DNA of 64,000 bases. Source: Lyophyllum atratum. Lineage: Eukaryota > Basidiomycota > Agaricomycetes > Agaricales > Lyophyllaceae. The notes beneath the pieces were generated by a model. That model ran no database searches. It was not told the origin of the DNA and worked only from the letters and a program-made list of their open reading frames with translations. Of the stretch, positions 1 to 11,474 are shown piece after piece. Position numbers and translations under genes: made by a program. Within the stretch, counting starts at the first letter, position 1, and every line of letters starts with the position of its first letter. The DNA is taken from assembly GCA_014905825.1 (NCBI GenBank), contig JACGCN010000005.1, positions 744,001-808,000 of the forward strand, written 5' to 3'.

Positions 1-1573
1 AGAATTGCGACTGCGCATTGTCACCACTACGACTTGCTCCATAGCAGGTCCATGAATTCCATGCAACTTTGCTCTTCCTGTGGAGCTCAGCTACTGCCTT
101 CTGCCTGACGGTCGTTTGGAGCATTTAGACACGTTCATCGTCCGATTCGTAGGCTCAATGCCGCTGATTCTCGTCTTACACCTGGTCGGGCAGTGTCGAC
201 CTCTGCGCAAACGTTGGCTTCGATCGATCGAGCTATTCAACCCAAACTGTCGGCTAGTCTAGGTCATTCATCCATGGAACCATCCACCTTCGCCTCTTGC
301 AACTTCAGCCTCCTTGCAACTATAGTATTCCTATCAAGGCGGGCTCATGCTCGCACTGAAAACTGGTTTCAGAATCATTGGGTACAAAGCCTCCATGGCA
401 GGTTGCAACGACAATACGAGGCATCGCGGCACGTCCAGATTTCATGGAAGTCGAGCAGAACATGGATTCCGTGCGATGGACGCACAAGCGGACAGACCCA
501 CGCCTCGATGGTTTTTGAGATTCAGCAAGGGCCTGTAGAGGTCCACTTTGGACACATGACACAAAAGCGTTTTCGGGGCTGAGTCTTCACTCAGTGTAGG
601 TGTAGGGAACTGGGAAAAGAGAGCGTTCCCTCATACGCTATGGCCAGCTGTATGTAGTATCTGATCACTTTGCGTTCGTTACTGGGCAAGAAAAGCCCTC
701 CAGATAAGTTGCCGGAGATGATCAAGGAACGTGGTGGGTACTAGTCTGGAACTTCCTGGTGCGGCGGCTTGGGCGCAAATCTGATACCTGCGGGTAGATT
801 GACATCAATTGACGCCTTTCGGGTGACTAGCACCGTCACTGCCCAAGATGCGAACCACAGACTGTTTATGGAGTACATGTATTCGGTGTTTTATACGATT
901 GGTCACTCCCGAGGATAAAGGAGCCGGGGGGGATTATTCTTGCCAGTCAGCACATCCGTGGCGAAAGCAAAAAGATTGCTACCTGACATGACAAAACTTT
1001 ACTACTTCTTGCCAATGGTATCGAGATGACCAACCATATGCTAAAGGTTGTCATATCCCGAAAGCAAAAGTTGGTCTTGCCTCCATTGCAAGCCTGGCCA
1101 AACTCGAGACGCTTCTGTATCAGTCGCAAAGACCGTCGGCATGTGTCCCAGAAGCAGTGAGGTGATCCTCCTCCGCGCGAACATATTGGCTTTCAGAGAT
1201 CAATCCTGACCAGCACGCCCACTCAATCTCGGTGGCCAATGATAGGCCGTAAAACCCTTGCCATAGCTAGGTTGACTTGGCGACAGACATTGTATCTGCG
1301 AGAACTGGGTGGAAGAATACAGGCAGAGCGTCCAGGGGAAAATCGGACTACAACCACCATGCAAGATGTGTGTAGGAAACGGTCGGCAAATACCACTATG
1401 GCATCTGAATCTGATGACGGCCATGATAAGGTTAGGTGGTTTCGGATCCGACGGTACCTCAGCAAAGTAGGGCACTTTCGAAGGCACAGATGCTACGTCA
1501 TCACATGCAGGGCGTCCTGGGAATAGAGCTATGTGCACATACATGTGGATTGACATGCATAACTGGCGTAAGT
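1..1573. other. No recognisable gene
   Basis: Short open frames occur on both strands, the longest about 130 codons, but none resembles a protein family I know and no chain of splice-compatible exons emerges. The right edge is the 3' side of the permease gene. The region may be spacer or decayed sequence. Confidence 0.5.
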
Positions 1574-3934
1574 CTAAAGAAGGTCATGACCTGACCGTAG
1601 ATGGCTGTGGGCTCCTCGAGTCCTCTCAATCACTTCTCCGTGTTCATCATGAGTCGCATCCCACTCCGCCAGCTTGGAGTTGTGTACCCTGACTAGTTTG
1701 TTCGTATGTGCACCGTCATCCAACCTCTCGGTCAGCTGGCGGATCGCAAGGCCTTTGATTTTAGGCAAGATTTGGATCCAGACGACGTACGCAAGGCCAG
1801 AGATCACAAGGCTGTGGTAGTGACGTGTGAGGTCGGCATCATTGAGGAGGTGCAGGGAAAACGACGTACATTGCGATGCCGACGATGCAGTACGTGGCGT
1901 AGAAGAAGGTGACGTCACCTGCGTAGATGCCACCCTGAGGGGGGATCCAGGGCAGGACGAGGAGATAGATGTTGACCGCAAGGGCAAATATGAGCACGGC
2001 GTTCCATGCGCGGAACTCTGTGGGAGGTGCGCCGATGCTGGCACGCCGTTTGCGGACAAAGAACAAACCCAGCGTCGTCAAGAAGCTGAAGACATTCGCA
2101 GGGTATGACTGAAGGTCAACAATTGCAAATGCACTTATCAAAGGCTAGTCGGTTGAGAATGGGGACACTGCTTACTGAAGTTGAATGCATCACCGGCGGG
2201 AGGGGCGATGATGACAATAACAGTAAGCAGCCACTTAAGGAGATATGGTCCAAATGGTGTGTTGAATGGCTTCGTGGATGCCCAGAATCGAGGGTATGGC
2301 AAAACACCTTGCCTGCCGCACTCTCGGATGATTCTGCAGGAGCCGATAATACCAGACAGCAAGTTTCCGAAGCTGCTGACGGCGACGAGGGCGCTGAGAG
2401 CCGTGACAGACTTTGAATTTCCGAACACCGCAACGAAGAAGAGACTGGCAGTGAGTTCTTTAGATGCACGAATTTCTTCTTTGGGAACTGGTGACACGAA
2501 TTGTCAGCTGATGTATGGAGGCTCCTATCGAGCACTCACTTGCGGCGAAGTATGCAATGTTGGCAAACAAATACAGCAGGAAAACAATTGTGAGGGACAA
2601 GGGAGCATATCGTTTCATGGTCCGGACTGGGTTCTAAGATGTAACATTTGAGCTAAGTACCAGTCAGAAACCACTATTTGCATTCAACTTACTCGGACTT
2701 CGTTCAGCACATTGAAAGCATTCTGTACGCCATGTTCAGCATTGAGGCTGGAAGAATTGATCGAAGCATACCTCGAAACCAGAATAGGCGAAGTTCACTT
2801 TAACGAGGGCAGTGGCGAGACCATTTCCATTGGAGGCTGTGCCAGCGAAAGAATTTCTGAAGTTAGCTTGGGGGTCTTCCACCCTTGTGTGGCCACCAAG
2901 CACAACTAATCCAGTGATAGCAATGCTGTGGAGCTTCTTCAGCTTGAGCATTGATGATGCATGGGGAACGCACAAGATAAGGGTCACGAGTTTAACGACA
3001 CCAATAGCATTAGACAATCGGAGTGACCACTTGGTGCTTGCAATGCAGACTGTGATATATTTATTAAATGGATCCCAGGAGCGCATCACTCGCTGTACTC
3101 ACTGATAACGATGACCGTAAAGGCTCCGACGGCTAGTCCACGAACATTCCATGTGGTCGTTTCTCCTCCGCCAGCGATAAGAAGGTACTTGGCAAGAACT
3201 AAGTTCGCTTGGCTTTAGGAAGATGACAGCGGTGTCTGAATGCTGTTCACTTACCGATGGCGTTACTGCTGCTGAATGATAACAGAACTGACTGGACGGC
3301 GAATGCTGTAGGCAGCAGAAACTTCGGTTTTGGGTAGGCCTGCAGGGTCGTGTGAACGCTCCATAGAGAGTTCAATGCGCCCAATTTCATACCTTCTCAA
3401 GGTATGCGACTTCAGCGCCGGAACGTTGAGGGAAATACGACGCATATTCGAGATAAACCGCAAGCGACGCTAAAGTAAGAAAACATTGTGTCAGCGGTTA
3501 GCTCAATTGCGACCGCGCTTCAGAGGTCCTTACCTCCCGCAAAAGCATAGCCGATGACCCAGAAAATGAGGCTTAGTCCCACAGAGCCTACGGCTTTGAG
3601 AATTGAACCAGCTAGTAGTCCCTTTGAATTATTTTGGTCAATTCAGCCAGCTTTTGAAATACTTGCGGGTAGAGAATACACCAGTTCCAATCATCTTGTT
3701 GATATTCTAGAGCATTCAATTACCACGACGAAGGCAGGCAGGCGTTTAGGGTCTACGCACCAGAAAGACGACCGTAATTGAGTCAACACGATAACCAAGT
3801 GGGCTGACTTTCTCCACTGGCGCACCGGTCGTCACTGCTGCTTCCTCATACGAGGGAAGACTCTCCGTAGAGGGGGTTTCGATAACATACTTCTCGTCCA
3901 CGGACTGTTTCTTCTCCGTATCTTCGGAGGACAT
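1574..3934 (-). CDS. APC-superfamily amino-acid permease, methionine/LAT (MUP) type
   Basis: This is a multi-exon gene for a polytopic plasma-membrane amino-acid transporter. A hydrophilic N-tail of about 55 residues leads into LGYRVDSITVVFL. After an intron comes NINKMIGTGVFSTR, the first-helix signature of the fungal methionine permease/LAT group, then SILKAVGSVGLSLIFWVIGYAFAG, then SLAVYLEYASYFPQRSGAEVAYLEK. Later exons carry WSLRLSNAIGVVKLVTLI, an ITGLVVLGG segment and a late helix pair with NIYLLVLPWIPPQGG. The protein ends RGAHSHLRSGHDLL. The start is the ATG at 3934; the upstream GTG-initiated extension is unlikely. At least six introns are needed. In this family the first helix usually reads STPASIL; here an intron falls at that point and the joined residues differ slightly. 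Substrate (methionine or another neutral amino acid) is inferred from family only. Confidence 0.85.
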
Positions 3935-5035
3935 GACTTGCGAAGTGGACACAGGGACGGGGAGGGACGAGGAGAGGATCCATTAAGAACCTCCGCCCCC
4001 TAGTCCTAAAAGGAATAGAAGCTCCAAGTGCTCGTTGAAGACCCATTGCGCAATTGGTGGACATGATGATTTGAGATTCTTTTTGATGGGGCATGGAGGC
4101 GTCTGTGGGCTAATTAAGAGTGTGGTAGGCCTTACGACTATAGGGAGTGGCGGGAGTAGAGATAAGGTCGACGTTGTTGACAATTATGGCGTTCCAAGGG
4201 TCTGATATGGAGAACCTTGTCAACTCGCGTTTAGTTGGTAAAGATCACGCCACTTGGACCCCGCGATCTTGGTTGTGGCTAAAAAGCAACGGCTAGCGGG
4301 TACCGTCGTCTAAGGGGATGATATTGCCAATTTCTAGCAGAAAGCACGAAATCCTGGACCAGGTGTAAATCGAGGGCAACGCGAAATGCCTACAAGAAAA
4401 ACAGCTGATCAGCCGAACACCTTCGAGGGATATCAAACCTTGTCAATAGAACCGAAACTTACCTGGGATTGACGCGAGAAGCGGTTCGTGGTGTCAGGAG
4501 GCGAGGAGGCAGACACATGCACCACAGGCATCTACGACCACCTCAGGGGCTCCCTGAATTCGCCAAGAGCTCCACTCAAGTCCTCCTGAACAGCTAGTGA
4601 TCCAAAGGACCGTGTAGTCAGTAGTTCCGGAGACGAGGAGGCCGAGATATGCAACGCCGAATACTCCACTTCAGGTAAGCACCTAACGGGCTCCAGGAGA
4701 TCGATAGTGGTAGAAATAGGGATTCATCTAAGTTCTTCCATGCTGCCTAGCAAGCACAACAGCATATGCTCAGGCTGTATTCTCGCTCGAGGCGGCATAA
4801 TATGCTACTCCGATGCTACTTATCATCAAAAGAGCAGCGACTGCTTCAGGTTTGGGCTGAGTTGATACGTCTCGATAAGTCTGGAAGTGCGGAGCCTCAA
4901 GGTATGCGTAGACTGAGATACTGGAAGGCAAAGAGGTGAGGACATTGGTGAGGTTCAGGAAAGAAAAGTCTGAACTGCCTGCATCGCGGGTGATCAACAA
5001 ATGTATACAATATTACACATTCACGACCAACGACC
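3935..5035. other. Spacer between permease and C3HC zinc-finger gene
   Basis: This 1.1-kb stretch separates two divergent starts (3934 minus, 5036 plus), so it should hold both promoters. A 76-codon minus-strand frame at 4770-5000 ends in a hydrophobic tail but has no recognisable relatives or supporting exons. I see no convincing gene. Confidence 0.5.
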
Positions 5036-7149
5036 ATGAACTCACCGACGACAACCGCGACGACAGCCACTCCCAGTACATCTTCAAACATCCCAGCAGC
5101 TGAAGCGGCATCGGATGCTGCATTGAATTTACGGTCTACTAAAGTATGTCCATCAACAGTGTTGTCGACGCGTCCTCTGAGCACCTACCATTGTAGCGGA
5201 AATTGGACGATGCTTTCGAGAGCCTGGACAACGCAGTCGCCCCTTCCGAAGTAGAGCATCCTCCTTCAAAACGACCGCATACGATACGCTCTTTATACTC
5301 TACTCTCGCGAAATATGGCATAAAAACGAAAGAATCGCGTCCAACGTCAGTCATACTGCCACATTCACCCATTTCCACTCTCAAAAGCAATCATAATCAA
5401 CAGTCCAACGCCACTAGCAGAGACTCCTCTGACATCCAGGAGTACTCCTCATCTTACGGCCATATTGTCACGCGCCGCGACGCGCACTCGAAAGGCACTC
5501 CCTTTCAAATTCTCGGGACCGTCCGCAACAGCACCAGCACTTCCGGCGACTGCAGAATACCGGCCTTCCTCTATAACTGCGTTTCTGCTCCGTCTTTCGA
5601 CGTTCAAACTCGCGACATACGCGAATAAACCTCCTGCGATTGATGCAGTTGCAGCAGCCAAATGCGGGTGGATCAACGACGGGAAGGATCGACTGGTGTG
5701 CGGGTTGTGTAAGAGCTCTTGGGTTGTTGGCGGGAGGGATGGTATGAACAGAGACGCAGGTAAGACGAGATAAACTCTGAAAGAATATCCACGCTCAAGC
5801 TACACCCACAGCAAACGCACTGGTCGAAAAACAGCGCATATCACTTGTTGATATGCACAAGGATGGCTGCCCATGGAAGACAAGACAATGCGATCGTATG
5901 TTTCCCCACCTTTATTTCATCTCCCCTTCTCATGATCTCGCAGCCACTATATATCGTGTACCTCTGCAGTCTCCCTCGCTTATGGTTAAAGATATTAAAG
6001 CCAATGCAGTAGCATTAGACCCTTTCCAAACAAATATCGAAATAAAACACCCACTGGTACGCCATTCTATCTTCGATAATTCTCATGCCTAATCACGGCA
6101 GCAGACGTCCACTCAGCTTAGCTCACTAAAATCCACTGTATCTTCACAAGCCCCGCAAACCGACTCAGCCTCCAGCGCTTCTGACCACGTAGATCCTGAC
6201 GCTGACGTCTTCATGGCCGCTCCCCGAGATCCATCTGAGCCTTCCACCACAGCAATACTAACTTCTCTCTTCGGTTGGAGCCTCGCCCCTGTCGTACCCC
6301 AAGAACCAAGCCGCCGGACATCACTCTCCCGAGCTAACTCCCTAGCTCCTTCTTCCACACCACGTACCCCGTCACTCTCGCGGGCATCATCCGTAAGGCA
6401 GATAACTCCTGCACCCTCCGTGCACCAAGGGACGCCCGTGACACCTTCTGCCGTCTCGAGCGCCGAGTTTACGTTTCGTGCGCCATCCAATATTAGCTCC
6501 AAGCGCGACACGACCCTTCTGCACTGCGCCCTCTGTCAGCGCCGGGTTGGCCTGTGGGCATTTGCACCCCAGGCTGCGATGGAACCGCCGTCCACTCCTC
6601 GGCGTGATTCCGTGGAGACGGATGCCACAAAGGATTCTGCAGCGGATTCTACCTCCACTATTTCCAATGCGTCCGTCCCAGCGACGCCGTTGAGAAAGGC
6701 TCCATCACAAAGACAGTTCGATCTGTTGAAAGAGCATCGTTCGTATTGCCCCTACGTCGTACGCTCCACCGTTGTACCAACTCTCCCCGTGCCTCCGGGC
6801 TCCAACGCTACCGTCCCCGTAAACGCACAAACCAGATCCAGCGCTGCCTCGCAAGTGAATGGACAGCACGGGAATCAAGCAGTGGAGGGCTGGCGCGCGG
6901 TGCTGACTGTAGTGCTGAGGTATGGGATGGGACAGCGGCAGCGACTGGGGCTTGATTTCGTGCAGAGGCTAAGAGGAGAGACAGAGGGTGACGAACCTAT
7001 GGAGGTTGATGGTGTTAAGGCCATGGTGGCTGGCGTCAAAAGTCGCGGGGTACGTGGAGTCAAAAGTTGTATCCCAACCTGCGCATTCACTAACATGGAT
7101 TGAGCAGGGTAAAGACTTGCTGCATTATGTCAAGGGGCTTCTTGGTTGA
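5036..7149 (+). CDS. C3HC zinc-finger protein (NIPA/Rsm1-like)
   Basis: The product matches the nuclear C3HC zinc-finger family (animal NIPA/ZC3HC1, yeast Rsm1/Pml39), which acts at the nuclear pore basket and in mRNA export. The N-terminus is Ser/Thr-rich. After introns at about 5144-5196 and 5345-5401, the zinc-finger reads RLSTFKLATYANKPPAIDA, CGWINDGKDRLVCGLCKSSW and, across the next intron, MHKDGCPWKTRQCD, giving the Cys and His ligands in order. YRVPLQSPSLMVKDIKA is typical of the family. The second half has the Rsm1-like module: LHCALCQRRVGLWAF, then FDLLKEHRSYCPYVV. A last intron (about 7051-7107) joins VKSRG to GKDLLHYVKGLLG and the stop at 7147-7149. The serine-rich linker between modules is usual for fungal members. 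It is convergent with the helicase gene, with about 150 bp between stops. Confidence 0.88.
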
Positions 7150-7298
7150 TATTTTTAGGGCTTTGTGGTTCTAGATGTCTGTATACATGTACTTTTCAGG
7201 GGTTCTCGTAGCGTCTGGACATATCCTAGACAATATAAAATGTATGTAGGCAACTCAAGTATCCTAATGAATCTGTACCGGTCCTGGTACGATAAACG

Positions 7299-9858
7299 CT
7301 ACCTCGCATACACCTCTTTCAGCCTTCCAAGTGCGGTCTGGAGACACTGCAAGTCAGTAATGGTACCAAGAATCCAAAAGCAACACGGACCTCGTAATCT
7401 TGCACCAATGGCGCAAGCTCCTTTTCTCCTACTCTCAACCGCTTAACCTTGTCCATACGGTCTGCCTCTCGGAGAACCCCCTTGAAATATCGTGCCTAGA
7501 CGATGTTTGGTCAGCCATAAGACTAGTCCGAGTGTAACTCAAGCTAACCTCCTGCTCTTCCACCAAAGTCCAAGCATCGCCAGCCCGTCCGGCGCGAGCC
7601 GTCCGTCCCACGCGATGGACATATTTCCGCATATCGACGGGCACGTCGTAGCTCACCACATGCGACACGTGGCTGATATCTATCCCCCGCGAGATGAGGT
7701 CAGAGCAGACTAGTCTATAATCACAAACGCATCCTATGAACATCTTTAGAAGGATGCAGGGAAGAATCGACGCACATCTGGATCTCTTGAGCTTTGAACT
7801 TTTCCAAGATGACCCTGCGCTCGCCCGCAGGGAGGTCACTTGAATATGCACGGACAACGATCTCTTGAACTGCACCAGCCATGGCATGCTGTGCCCTCGC
7901 TTTCTCGAAAAAGTCGAATAAGCGGACAAGCCTGGTGGTCGATTCAGCGGATTTGGTGAAGACGAGAGCGTTGGTGACCTTGTGCGCGTGCACGAGGTGG
8001 AAGAACATTAGTGGTTTTTGCGAGGATTCGCAGATAATCATGTGCTCCTGTTGGCCAATGAAGGATAAGCGAAATACAGCGAGGACGAGGACGAAGCTTA
8101 CGGTCAGTGTTGAAGGCATCGAGAACTTCTCCATGACAACATCGAGGACTCCATCCATCTTGCTCTCTTGAACCACGAAGTACTTTGGATCCCGCAGCTC
8201 GAGGGCAGCAATTTTGCCGGGATCGCGGGTCAACGTGGCTGAGAAGAGCAGTTTCTGGCAAGACGACATTCTCGATTCCGTGATGAAGGTAGGAATGACT
8301 GGGTAAGGTAGGGTATGAAGGAAAGCAGGTGCCACAGCATCTGGGGTGTGGAGGTGGGATGTCCTGGGTTCTGATATCTGCTGCGGTAGTCTCGGAGGGG
8401 GTCGTGTTGCCGTCAATACTTGCGCCAACCAGTCCTGGAATGATTGGGCTAGCAGACGATCGGCTTCATCGATGACCTGCGTTTTAGCCGGTTAATAACG
8501 AGTTGCGAAGAGACTTTTGTCACGTACGAGAAACCGAAGATGCTGTAACGAAAAATTAGGTGTTCCGTGTATGTGATCCATTAGTCTTCCTGGAGTACAA
8601 ATGAGGATATCAACTTTGCTTGAGCCTCCCTTCAGTCTGGAAAGAAAAGAAAATATTGAGCTAAGGAACCTGGTGAACATGATAGGTAGTCGGCTCACTG
8701 TGACGATTTGTCTGCTATCAACTGGGACTGCTCATGAGAGAAGGATTGTTGACCAGTTGCGGTACCTATCTAGAATCACATTGAGCATACGAGACCGAAA
8801 CATGGATAACGTTCATACCTGGAGGCCTCGTCCTTTACCAAGGGCTTCGAAAGTTTCCCTGACCTGCGTAACGAGATCCCGGGTGGGAAGGACGATCAGC
8901 GCGCGTAACCGAGTGACTATCCGTGATGACAGGGTCTATTCAGAAGTTAAACAAGGTCCCAGAAAAGTAGGTTGTCGGCTTACCTCGATAATAGGCAGGA
9001 CATACGCCAGAGTTTTTCCACTGCCAGTCGGCGCAGAAACACAGACATCACGCGGAGGTTCATAGGGTTGATAAAGAGCTCTTTGGAAAGGATCTCGGGG
9101 AAGGAGGAATGGAAGGAGACGTGTTTGGACTGCAATTTAAGGGTGAATCGACCAGGAAAAGTGGACAGACTGTAATGCTTACCAGCGAATAGCTCTGTGA
9201 TCCCGAGATCTTTTAACCGCTTCCTAGTCCTTTCACTCAGCATCGTACCCCCGTCGTCATCGCCATCTGGGATAGGTAGCAACGTCGTTGGATCTACGAG
9301 TTCCGCGTCGACCAGGGCCTGGTCCAATCCTTGTAGTGCCAGTACAGATTTTGACGGAGCATCCGGAAGAGCAGGTAGAGGAAACGAGGGAAGAGTCCCA
9401 GGGGGTAGTTGAGGTTCGGATGATATTTGTTCGGTCGGTGCTTCCAGCTGGGGCGCATCTTCAAGGACCGCCATCTCCACATCCTCGGATTCTTCAGCGA
9501 CAGTCTTTCGCCGCTTCTTGGGCCTCTTCGTGGTAGGTTCCTCATCGTGAAGAATAATCTTCTCGACTGCCGGAATTTCAAGACCCTCGCCCTCCGAAGC
9601 AGGGCTCTCCTCGTCTTCCTCATCGTCTTCATCCTCGACAGACTCGTCGCTAGACTCTACAACATTCCGAGAGATTGCTGCTGTTTTGGGCTTGTGCTTT
9701 CTGCGTTCCTTCTTCCGTCGAAGATATCTTTGCTTCGCCTTAGTCTTCTCCTACACAAAGCTAGGCTGTGAGGATCATGAAAGTGTTCAGAACGCCGAAT
9801 ATATCTCGTTACATACTTTTGATTTTGTGGCTGCTGTCTCTGCTGCCATGGTGGCCAT
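7299..9858 (-). CDS. DBP6: DEAD-box ATP-dependent RNA helicase, Dbp6/DDX51 type
   Basis: Dbp6/DDX51 helicases act in the nucleolus in early 60S ribosomal subunit assembly. The N-terminus ([11 protein letters not shown], spliced to [20 protein letters not shown]) is basic, followed by a long acidic tract and another basic cluster, as in the family. The core begins with [17 protein letters not shown]. Motif I is APTGSGKT inside [19 protein letters not shown] (about 9020-9060). Motif II reads VIDEADRLL (about 8455-8480). Motif VI is [13 protein letters not shown] (about 7575-7625), preceded by [16 protein letters not shown] final small exon gives [15 protein letters not shown] before the TAG at 7299. 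Two in-frame ATGs lie 9 nt apart (9858 and 9849); the second sits in a textbook ACCATGG context and may be the main start. Several introns interrupt the helicase core. Confidence 0.9.
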
Positions 9859-10203
9859 AGAAAACCTGTTTGACGCGCCTATGAAGTCTGGATGCGGTCC
9901 CAATGATGAAGAAAATATAGATCTCGATCGTCTGTTTGGCTTCACCCTCCGAAGTTAAGATCGCGACTTCCCGATTGAGCAGTGCTTAATGGAAGCTTCC
10001 CACCTGACCACCACTGGTGGCAGTCCCGACTCCCTCCACTCGAGGTTTCCTCCGGCGAGGGGCTGTTCACGAGTCTACCTAAAGTCCTGACTCAACCATA
10101 GACGCTTGAAAATCCCCCAATCTCAGCGGATCATACAAACAACTTGTAAACATGGGATATGCCCTGCCTACTACAGGGGTGTGACTCACTGTGCTCACCC
10201 CCC
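9859..10203. other. Divergent promoter region between helicase and phosphatase-like genes
   Basis: The 345-bp gap separates the helicase start (minus) from the histidine-phosphatase-like start (plus). It contains no open frame of note and should carry both core promoters. A short near-palindromic CCACCACTGGTGG lies at about 10009-10021. Confidence 0.5.
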
Positions 10204-11165
10204 ATGATAGATACTATATACCTCGTAAGACATGGTGCGCTAGAATCCAGACCGTGCAGGAATAACAAGCTGACGCCAACGATTGAAGGTTTAAGACTTG
10301 ATTGGGACACAGACGACTGGTATGATGCAAGCTTTTGAGATTTGACGGGTACTGATGTAATATAGGATCAGCGTCACCGGGATTCCTAATGATCCACCCC
10401 TCAATGTGCTAGGCATTGTACTGTTCTTCGAAATAGGTTGTGACTGTGGGATTTGACTTGCAAAAGACACAGTCGCTAGAGATAGCCGCTTACTTCAAGA
10501 CGCTCACTGTCTCCAAACGGCCAACCGCGATCTTCTCGTCTCCGTCCTGTAGGAGTTGTACTCCAATCTCACCCGTATCATCGATTAACACATTCGAACT
10601 AGATCGCTGTCTCCAGACCATACAGCCCACAGCCCAGGTTTTGGGCTTATCCGTCTTTACCGATCACGGTAAAGTTCACAATCTTCTCCATCGTCACGCC
10701 TGGCTCTCAACCTATGAAGGGCTTTCAGAGTGGTGGTCTACAGTGAAGACCGATGGCACTTTGTATACATGCTTCCCCACAGCTGAGGATGTGCTTTCCT
10801 TCGTCTCAAAAGTAGATCCAACCTGGACCTCACTCACGGCCCCTGATCGGAAGGGAGAGATGCAGCAGGATCTGTATGATCGCTGCATGAGATTCTCTTC
10901 GGGACTTCTTTCCAAGATCGAATCCGAGGCAACATCGGAAAAACATACACATATCATACTGGTTGGGCATGTGGCGCCATTGATAGCACTCATACGAGTC
11001 TTTTTGGGCAATACTTCACAGCCGATGCGGCTTGGCTGCTCCTCGATCACGACCTTACGAAAGGCAGTGCTCGGTAAATGGGAAGCTGTCAGCATAGGAA
11101 ACGGTGGGCATCTGGAGAAAGGCGCTCTGAATGATTGGGGTTTTGACGCCATGGGCCTTGTTTAG
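10204..11165 (+). CDS. Histidine phosphatase (phosphoglycerate-mutase-like) family protein, Tfc7-like
   Basis: The first exon gives MIDTIYLVRHG, the catalytic RHG motif of the histidine phosphatase superfamily. It then splices (about 10235-10287) to LRLDWDTDDW, and again to ISVTGIPNDPPLNVLGI. A third intron of about 49 nt (about 10427-10475) restores TQSLEIAAYFKTL. The rest is one exon: IFSSPSCRSCTP is the usual phosphatase strand, followed by a SXXEGLSEWW-like segment (STYEGLSEWW), and VGHVAPLIALIRVFLG supplies the second catalytic histidine. The arrangement matches the fungal phosphoglycerate-mutase-like group that includes the tau55 subunit region of yeast TFIIIC (Tfc7). Whether this protein belongs to TFIIIC or is a stand-alone phosphatase cannot be told from sequence. 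It is convergent with the laccase gene. Confidence 0.75.
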
Positions 11166-11474
11166 CCTCACGTACTATACGCTGATTTGCGCATTGCGGC
11201 ATATCCTCGAATCTCAGACCTTATGGCTTTAGATGTCTCAATATATTGAACCTTGTGGAAAGAGTATTGGTAGGGCACACACTGCCATTCCCCCGTCCAC
11301 ATCCTCTCACACACCTCACAACAAATAGGCAAAGGTTTCAACCCGTTTATTCGGTTGTGTTACTTGAAACAGGCGATACGTTACAAACTTCAAGCTAGAA
11401 ATTGCAGAACCAAAAGAGCCGGGCGCAATGATGGAGTAATTCGGGCTCGATAGCCCTTGCTACATGTCTAACGA

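Noticed and set aside
4770..5000. 76-codon minus-strand frame with a hydrophobic tail
   Set aside because: It is short and isolated, with no recognisable relatives; it lies in the promoter region of the C3HC zinc-finger gene.
9960..10200. Possible tRNA or other small RNA gene in the short spacer
   Set aside because: No A/B-box pair or cloverleaf-like pairing was visible.
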